Assembly (NCBI GenBank): GCA_947304115.1
Contig: CAMZAE010000004.1
Span: forward strand, 1 to 64,000
DNA from: an uncultured Prevotellaceae bacterium
GTDB taxonomy: Bacteria; Bacteroidota; Bacteroidia; Bacteroidales; Bacteroidaceae
Length of the DNA stretch: 64,000 nucleotides
Reading direction: 5' to 3'
Every line of letters starts with the position of its first letter. The stretch's first letter is position 1. Of this stretch, positions 59,501 to 64,000 are shown one piece after another. A model generated the notes under the pieces. It saw nothing but the letters and a program-made list of their open reading frames with translations, was not told the DNA's origin and searched no databases. The position numbers and the translations under genes were made by a program.

Positions 59501-59773
59501 GTCAAGATGAAGTTCGATTCTGAAACAGGTGCCTTGACATCTACAACGGAAATTATTGAGAATGCTGACTACGTGGACAAACTTTACTACCTGACACGTA
59601 TCCTTGCAGGCGCAACCATTACGCCCGAAGATCCCAACGATCCCGATGCTATCTCTGCTGTTAATGCAGAAGTTGCAGAGGGCAGCGTACGCTACAACAT
59701 CGCTGGTCAGCGCGTCAGTGAGGACTACAAGGGCATCGTTGTGAAGAGCGGTAAGAAGTTCTTCCAGAAGTAA
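56513..59773 (+). CDS. Large secreted protein with repeated beta modules
   Basis: 1086 residues with a signal peptide (about 1-21, ending FAQ). Five related modules carry a motif like AWVKGT near residues 124, 269, 525, 671 and 949, each followed by a FAKGQYMG/FPKGQ turn and a YFIGYG-like strand. Two longer modules with VDVDGEGLATEKI and VDVNGDGLVTDKL lie between (about 380 and 785). The C-terminus (VRYNIAGQRVSEDYKGIVVKSGKKFFQK in part) is the tail common in secreted Prevotella proteins. No catalytic domain is recognised. As last gene of the SusCD operon it may bind the substrate or be a cell-surface adhesin. The leader has three AT-rich ATTATTAACTT words. Confidence 0.7.
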   Translation: MRIKNFTLMLMAVLFSTVSFAQKSFVLQKDVALNRQPAVTKLVKQSSILPALAVSQGNKPASVAKARAKAPEVVTPPEKGDVEYYTLSGNNSRESGVSRTVKVVWDDEDEDVVYISGLSYYLPEAFVKGTFTDERTVVFEKGQYFGAFNGTYEMYFGATTTGEDFIDAVATYDEDEGSFTFSYFLCDYSDAQGTSFFAYWQPGVTLVPFEGEVEKPVEIPNDLQIETYAYSAYDYYGNESHDLPVSGNLNIGIYGDDVYVQGMSTDFPNAWIKGTMENNTVTFPTGQLLSGQREVYFIGYGDSGITDYILIYNPEDGSFTEDNTNPMISSSKQSPSLRQYYYGYKIKPITEKAAVPDNSSITAIAYKPSGDVLEFNVAKVDVDGEGLATEKIAFILYYQDENGDPVAITLSKDDYEGLEEDLTEIPVSLFDGSLPLNMKDYTSWTAIGIQTVYYGGEERNESKITWYTPTWPVKVTLPEGLEVTEHIFKGETSYQGEITPFEKPVSLAIDGNDLYIRGLGDIDETAWVKGTKDADGNYVFPKGQDMGVFYYQRSPYYRSFLVGYAGNTASDVVLTVNAASGVYEIEDEFFENVIYTDKASPWTNFIAGATISIDEAEEEIPELVTVPEGLNTEAWSFSATDSDGNAVAHSVNVGFDGDDVYVQGVYAELPNAWVKGTKDGDAITFAAGQYLGQYYGYDIWFIGYSTSNYAVQDYVLSVDEDVIMMTNESTTECIGFNIYKKRISASLVDNYRGVTIKKVTEKAATPATPSVDHIKFSPYGNVAEFSVPVVDVNGDGLVTDKLSYKLYYEESDGDAKEVTFTTDLYTKLTEDMTVIPYGFLDGADDEGNPAAYDFYQSKVYLNMEHKSWVRIGIQSIYTGGGETNTSEIGWYTIIWPQVISLPEGAEVAEYDFKGTYSFTDGNQDFSKKVNVAFVDDSVFVQGVGRASSEAWVKGVKTAEDTYTFAKGQYMGVYASEEGDYSYLYLMGYNSTLGALDVKMKFDSETGALTSTTEIIENADYVDKLYYLTRILAGATITPEDPNDPDAISAVNAEVAEGSVRYNIAGQRVSEDYKGIVVKSGKKFFQK

Positions 59774-59821
59774 TTTAATCTGATAAACAGCACTGTGCTT
59801 CGGCACAGACTGCTAATAAAC

Positions 59822-59860
59822 ACGAGGCTGTGTCAACAAGAATGACACAGCCTCGTTTCT
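59822..59860 (+). terminator. Intrinsic terminator of the SusCD operon
   Basis: A 14-bp stem (ACGAGGCTGTGTCA with TGACACAGCCTCGT) and T-rich tail, 49 bp after the last gene. A smaller hairpin (ACTGTGCTTCGGCACAG) precedes it. Confidence 0.88.
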
Positions 59861-59863
59861 TTA

Positions 59864-60017
59864 TAACCACGAATTACACGAATTGCACTAATTATCTTTT
59901 TGTTTTTTTACCACGGATTACGCGGATTACACTGATTATCCTTTGGCTTTATAACCATGAATTCTACTGATTATCCTTTTCTGATATATGATTCGTGTAA
60001 TTGGTGTAATTCGTGGT
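59864..60017. repeat. Inverted ACCACGAATTACACGAATT repeat cluster
   Basis: AACCACGAATTACACGAATT (about 59865) and the near-complement AATTGGTGTAATTCGTGGTT (59998-60017) flank related words ACCACGGATTACGCGGATTA and AACCATGAATT. The same general type of repeat is common between genes of Bacteroidetes. Confidence 0.75.
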
Positions 60018-60149
60018 TTCAAACGCTCCACGCGGCGTTTGCAATCTCTCCACGCGGCGTTTGCAATCTCTCCACGCGGCGTTTGTAATCCCTCCACGCG
60101 GCGTTTGCAATCTCTCCACGTGGCGTTTGTAATCTCTCCACGCGGCGTT
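60018..60149. repeat. 22-bp tandem repeat, six units
   Basis: Six consecutive exact 22-bp units (60018, 60040, 60062, 60084, 60106, 60128) with core CTCTCCACGCGGCGTT. The same unit forms the four-copy array at 5389-5476. Confidence 0.88.
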
Positions 60150-60176
60150 GCGACTCCCCTTTTTGGGGGATAGAAT

Positions 60177-60213
60177 AAGGCCCCATGCAGAATGGTCTGC
60201 ACGGGGCCTTTGC
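60177..60213 (-). terminator. Hairpin terminator after the PpiD-like gene
   Basis: AAGGCCCC-A-TGCAG pairs with CTGCA-C-GGGGCCTT. It lies 20 bp past the gene on the minus strand and is symmetric enough to act both ways. Confidence 0.75.
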
Positions 60214-60232
60214 TCGTCTGTTTACCTATTGT

Positions 60233-62386
60233 TTAATAGAAGATGTAGCGGTTGTCGCTGATGTCAGCCTTCTGAAGCAATTCGTTCTGGAAGTTGCCAA
60301 GGCTGCGGGCGATGGTTTGCTGCAGTTTCTGCTCTTCCTGCTTCTGGTCGTACTTGGCGTCGAGTTTCTTCTGGTCGAGGACCTGATAGGCATAGATGGC
60401 TGCCTTGCCTTTGATGCCGGACTTGAAGTCGCCTTTCTTTGCTTTGCTTACGGAGCCGCTCAGTGCGGGTTCGCTGGAGCCGACTTTCGAGATAAAGGCA
60501 TTGCTGGAGAAGGTAATGTGGCGGACGGTGTCGCTGACAGCACCTTCCATCTTGGCTACGTCGGCCACGCTCTTTGCGCCCTGCATCTTCTCCGTCAGGA
60601 GGGCAGCCTTCTTGTCCTTCATCACTTCGCTGGTCAGATAGGAACGGATTTGCTCGTCGTCCCAAGGCAGATAGCCTTTCTTGTGGATGCCAGTGAGCAT
60701 GACGACAAGCAGGTGGTCGTTATCGCCGCACTCATAGAGGGGTGACACTTCGCCCACCTTGGTGTCTTCGTTGAAAATCCAGCGCAGCGTTTCGCGTGTG
60801 CTGCGGATGTTGACAACCTTGTGCTCTGTGCTGCTCATGTTGTTGCGTGTCTGCACGGTATAGCCGGCTTGTGCGGCATTGGCCTCGATGTCCTCTGCCT
60901 TGGCGTTGCCTGCCAGGAAGCTGCTGAAGTCGTTGAATGCCTTGTTGTAGGTGTCCTTGCTGAAGTCCATGGAGCGCTTGATGACAGCCACGTCGTACTT
61001 GTCGATGATGTTGCGGCGGTCTGTTACCTGTGCGATGATGACACCCTGGCCGTCAAACACCACCTTGTTGTAGCTGCCCACTGCTGCTGTGGTGAGGGTG
61101 CCGAGGAACTTGCGGTTGTTCTCGTCGATGGCCTGGCCTTCGTACTGGCTGCTGGTGAGCCAGGTCTTGGTGGCAGGCTGGTCGTATTTCTTGGCGATGG
61201 TGTCGAAGTCGGCACCTGCTGCCAGGGCAGCCATAATGCTGTCTGCTGTCTTTTCGATGGCAGCCATGTCGTTGCCGGGAGCGGCAATCTGGCGGAACTC
61301 TACGGAGTCGGGCAGGCTGACCTTGCCAATGAGGCGGACAATGTTGATGGTGTTGTCGTGGTCGTGGACGAAAGGACCGACCTGTGTGCCGGCGCTCATG
61401 GAGTCAAGCTGCTCTGCGATGTCGTGTGGCAGGGCCTTTGCGCTGACGGGCAGCACGCTGTAGGCTACCAGGCTTGCAGCCTCGCGAACCGTCTTGGCAG
61501 CGTCTGCACCTTCGGCCAGAGCCTGTGCGTAGCCTTCCATCTCCTTCTGGAGGTTGGCCTTGTCAGCATCGCTGGCTGTGACGTTGATGTCGATGTACTT
61601 GATGTCGCGTGTCTCTTCGTTGACGCGGAACATTTCCTTCAGTTCCTCGTACTTGGCCTTGATGTCGCTGTCCTCAACCTTGACATCGTCGTCCTTGACA
61701 CTGGAGAACGGGAGGGCAGCCATGTAGATGTCCGCCTCGTTGTTGCGGGCGTCGAAGCCGGCCTGTGCACTGACGGGGTTGCTGACCATCAGGCTGTTGA
61801 GCAGTGTCTGATACTTGTCGTTCAGCACCTGACGACGAATAATCTTCTCGATGAACTTCCAATAGTTGTATAATTGCTGGGCTTGTTCCTTCAGTTCGCT
61901 GGCGGTGTTGGGATTGCCCATCAATTCGTTGTACTGGTTGAGGAACTGCTTGAGTGCATTGACATCGAAGACGCCCTGCTGTGTGCGGAAAGGTGTCTGG
62001 GCAAGAATTGGGTTGCGCCCGTTGTTGATGATGTCCTGCATCTCAGCATCGGTAACAGTGAGGCCAAGCTGCTCACATTCGTGCTGCATGATCTTGTCGC
62101 TGACAAGTGTCTGCCAAACCTGGTCGCGGAACATGGAGAGCTGGTCGTCGGACAAGGTGTTGGCGCCTTGTGTGTACTTCACGACATCGGTGTATTCCTC
62201 GACCAAAGCGTTGAAGTCCTGAACGTTGATTTTCTCGCCGTAGATTTTGCCGACGCGCTGGCGGCTCTCGGTTTGTGTGTAGGTGAGAGAGCGCACAAAC
62301 TCCTCGGCAATGAAGGCGAACAGAGCAAGGCCTACTGTTGCGATGAGGATCCTGCCTCTGTTGCGGATTTTCTGTAATGTTGCCAT
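60233..62386 (-). CDS. ppiD: PpiD/SurA-like periplasmic peptidyl-prolyl isomerase
   Basis: 717 residues. One N-terminal membrane anchor (RGRILIATVGLALFAFIAEEF, about 10-30) is followed by a SurA_N/PpiD helical chaperone domain (about 35-270) with QVWQTLVSDKIMQHECEQLGLTV in part, and parvulin-like segments further on (ADFDTIAKKYDQPATKT, KVGEVSPLYECGDND). The family assists folding of exported proteins at the periplasmic face of the inner membrane. The parvulin active-site residues are not clearly conserved, so chaperone activity may dominate. The promoter TACCTTTG is at 62431. Upstream is secA. Confidence 0.88.
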   Translation of the reverse strand: MATLQKIRNRGRILIATVGLALFAFIAEEFVRSLTYTQTESRQRVGKIYGEKINVQDFNALVEEYTDVVKYTQGANTLSDDQLSMFRDQVWQTLVSDKIMQHECEQLGLTVTDAEMQDIINNGRNPILAQTPFRTQQGVFDVNALKQFLNQYNELMGNPNTASELKEQAQQLYNYWKFIEKIIRRQVLNDKYQTLLNSLMVSNPVSAQAGFDARNNEADIYMAALPFSSVKDDDVKVEDSDIKAKYEELKEMFRVNEETRDIKYIDINVTASDADKANLQKEMEGYAQALAEGADAAKTVREAASLVAYSVLPVSAKALPHDIAEQLDSMSAGTQVGPFVHDHDNTINIVRLIGKVSLPDSVEFRQIAAPGNDMAAIEKTADSIMAALAAGADFDTIAKKYDQPATKTWLTSSQYEGQAIDENNRKFLGTLTTAAVGSYNKVVFDGQGVIIAQVTDRRNIIDKYDVAVIKRSMDFSKDTYNKAFNDFSSFLAGNAKAEDIEANAAQAGYTVQTRNNMSSTEHKVVNIRSTRETLRWIFNEDTKVGEVSPLYECGDNDHLLVVMLTGIHKKGYLPWDDEQIRSYLTSEVMKDKKAALLTEKMQGAKSVADVAKMEGAVSDTVRHITFSSNAFISKVGSSEPALSGSVSKAKKGDFKSGIKGKAAIYAYQVLDQKKLDAKYDQKQEEQKLQQTIARSLGNFQNELLQKADISDNRYIFY

Positions 62387-62430
62387 TGTTTGTTTATGTT
62401 TTGTTTTTTATTATTGGCTTAAAAAGCGCA

Positions 62431-62438
62431 CAAAGGTA
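62431..62438 (-). promoter_or_regulatory. -7 element for the PpiD-like gene
   Basis: TACCTTTG on the minus strand, 45 bp before the gene start. Confidence 0.6.
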
Positions 62439-62538
62439 CACATTTTTTTTCATATAAAGGCATTTGCTTGAAGAAAAAAGTGCGTACTTATGGCGTTTTT
62501 GATTTAGGAGTGTCGCTGCAGGCTCGTTACCTGTCTGC

Positions 62539-62979
62539 TCAATTCTCCAACAGTTGCTTGAGGAAGGCGTCAAGGTCTTCCTCGAGTCCGTCGAGCAATG
62601 TGGTGTCAAGCAGTATGGTTTCCTCGCTGTCGATGATGACCAGGTCTTGCAGTGTCTCGTGGTCTTCGTCGATAAGGACAAAGCTGAAAGGCTGCAAGAT
62701 GCTCATTTTCTCGATGTTCGGGCGCAGGTCCTCGATGCAGGTGCGCAGGATGGGCACGATGTCCTCGTAGAACGTTTCGTCGGAACTCTTTATCCATTGC
62801 TCAACGACACAGCGGTCCAATTCCTCGTCGTCGTCATTGTAGGTGCGTATCTCGCCCGTGTAGTTGCTCACCAGGAGGTGTATGTCTGTCATTACAGGCT
62901 CTGCATCAGCGGGGAACTTGGCGATGACCTTGCGCAGCGTGCGCTCAATCTGCTGGATTGTCTGTTTGCTTGCTTCCAT
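62539..62979 (-). CDS. Conserved-type hypothetical protein
   Basis: 146 residues from the ATG at 62979; an open extension to 63132 overlaps secA antisense-of-frame and is unlikely. The protein is acidic and helical, MEASKQTIQQIERTLRKVIA at the start and LDTTLLDGLEEDLDAFLKQL at the end, with no signal peptide. No family is recognised. It is 4 bp after secA, so it is translated with the Sec motor; whether it helps export is not shown. Confidence 0.7.
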   Translation of the reverse strand: MEASKQTIQQIERTLRKVIAKFPADAEPVMTDIHLLVSNYTGEIRTYNDDDEELDRCVVEQWIKSSDETFYEDIVPILRTCIEDLRPNIEKMSILQPFSFVLIDEDHETLQDLVIIDSEETILLDTTLLDGLEEDLDAFLKQLLEN

Positions 62980-62983
62980 AGGG

Positions 62984-64000
62984 CTATAGGTTTCTTCCGT
63001 GACACTGTTTGAACTTCTTGCCGCTGCCGCAGGGACATGGGTCGTTGCGGCCAGGCAGGTTTTCGCGGCGGATGGGCTGCACGGGCTGACGGTCGCGGGT
63101 GTCGCGGGCAGCAGCCTGTTGCATCCCGGCATCGGTCAACTCTCCGCGCGACTCCTGCAGACGAGGACGCTCGCGGCGCGGTGCTTCCTGCTGCTGAGGA
63201 GCGCCCTGTATCTGAAGTTCCGGTATCATGGCACGCATGATGATGGACACGGTGCGGTCGTTTATCTGGTTGATCATGTCGTCGAACAGCTTGGCACTCT
63301 CCAGCTTGAAGATGAGCAAGGGGTCCTTCTGCTCGTAGCTGGCGTTGTGTACGCTGTGCTTCAGCTCGTCGAGCAGGCGCAGGTTCTCCTTCCAGGCATC
63401 GTCGATGATGTGCAGGATGATGGCTTTGTGGAAAGCTGTCACTACGCTGCGCGACTCACTCTCGTAGGCTTCCTTGAGGTTCGACGGGATATTGTACTGG
63501 CGGTTGCCTGCAAGGACGGGCACCATGAGGTTCTCGTACATGCTGCCCTGCGGACTTTCGTAGATGTGCGTCACAACCTTGTGGGCGTTGTGCATCATAA
63601 TCTCTGTCTTCTGCTGGAAGCGCTCCAGCACCTTCTGGTATGCCTGCTCTGCCAAGTCGTCGAGCTTTGTGTTCTCAAACTCTTCGGCTGTGAAGGGCAC
63701 TTCCATTGCCATGATTTCGAGGAAGCGCATTTTGCAGCCCTCATAGTCGTTGTTCTCAAGGATGTTGCAGACGCGGTCCCATATCATGTTGCTGATGTCC
63801 ATGCCGAGACGCTCGCCGATGAGGGCATGGCGGCGCTTCTCGTAGATGACTGTACGCTGCTTGTTCATCACATCGTCATACTCCAGCAGGTTCTTACGGA
63901 TGCCGAAGTGGTTTTCCTCGACCTTCTTCTGGGCGTTCTCGATGCTGCGGGTAATCATGCTGTGCTCTATCATCTCGCCGTCCTTGAAGCCGAGGCGGTC
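62984..64000 (-). CDS. secA: Preprotein translocase ATPase SecA, C-terminal part (partial)
   Basis: The gene runs off the right edge of the window. The part present has the helical scaffold ([29 protein letters not shown] in shorter pieces [19 protein letters not shown]), the wing region and, at the C-terminus, a proline/glutamine linker followed by the SEC-C zinc motif [15 protein letters not shown] that binds SecB and phospholipid. SecA drives proteins through SecYEG. The frame stays open to 64000 ([16 protein letters not shown]), so no start lies in the window. Confidence 0.95.
   Translation of the reverse strand, partial: DRLGFKDGEMIEHSMITRSIENAQKKVEENHFGIRKNLLEYDDVMNKQRTVIYEKRRHALIGERLGMDISNMIWDRVCNILENNDYEGCKMRFLEIMAMEVPFTAEEFENTKLDDLAEQAYQKVLERFQQKTEIMMHNAHKVVTHIYESPQGSMYENLMVPVLAGNRQYNIPSNLKEAYESESRSVVTAFHKAIILHIIDDAWKENLRLLDELKHSVHNASYEQKDPLLIFKLESAKLFDDMINQINDRTVSIIMRAMIPELQIQGAPQQQEAPRRERPRLQESRGELTDAGMQQAAARDTRDRQPVQPIRRENLPGRNDPCPCGSGKKFKQCHGRNL

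Noticed and set aside
59936-60202. Small arginine-rich gene on the minus strand
   Set aside because: It lies wholly in the 22-bp array and the ACCACGAATT cluster and is a by-product of repeat composition.
1-64000. tRNA genes
   Set aside because: Reading for T-arm and anticodon patterns gave no convincing cloverleaf in this window.

Overview
The window looks like chromosomal DNA from a member of the Bacteroidales, most likely Prevotellaceae. The evidence is the recurring Bacteroidetes -7 promoter motif TAnnTTTG (as TATCTTTG or TACCTTTG), a SusC/SusD pair, a Wzi-family capsule protein, a BspA-like leucine-rich-repeat protein, a DUF4924 protein, and weak or absent Shine-Dalgarno sequences. The genus is an inference.

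Layout. 0-10.5 kb: the 3' end of a 5S rRNA and its terminator; a plus-strand surface-polysaccharide operon (GT-C-like membrane protein, GT2 glycosyltransferase, Wzi, small lipoprotein, WecA-like transferase); on the minus strand a CapD/FlaA1-type nucleotide-sugar enzyme, a PAP2 phosphatase, PRPP synthetase and thiamine-phosphate synthase. 10.6-19 kb: a GH20 hexosaminidase and an AddB/AddA-like repair nuclease-helicase pair, with AddA interrupted by an in-frame stop. 19-30.9 kb: HicAB, two lipoproteins, panB, an AlkZ-related protein, rubredoxin, ROK kinase, LysE exporter, DUF4924, a DUF4143 ATPase, a BACON lipoprotein and a BspA-like protein. 31-42.6 kb: prfC, repeat arrays, a TonB-domain protein, DUF1643, two DUF2442/DUF4160 pairs (one decayed), Sua5, a ClC channel, ComEC, an M48 peptidase and rpe. 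43-48.3 kb: dnaA, a nitroreductase fused to the tail of a B12-dependent ribonucleotide reductase, folB and a carboxyltransferase. 48.5-59.8 kb: a SusC/SusD operon with a zinc metallopeptidase, a DUF4302 lipoprotein and a large modular secreted protein. 60.2-64 kb: a PpiD-like chaperone, a small protein and the C-terminal part of SecA.

The outstanding property is invasion by many families of short palindromic or low-complexity repeats. They fill intergenic gaps, sit on start codons, and lie in frame inside conserved genes (prfC, GH20, AddA, AddB, DUF4143 ATPase). One family occurs in four genes in the same orientation and the same reading frame, giving related peptides. A second family occurs twice in AddA, again in one frame. 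A third has one copy in the ATPase gene and one between genes. This resembles the palindromic elements known from Rickettsia proteins, and I know of no description in Bacteroidetes. Other notable items are a 17-T tract filling the spacer of a capsule-gene promoter, an exact 41-bp array of seven hairpins, a nested-stem RNA upstream of the TonB-domain gene, and the nitroreductase-reductase fusion.
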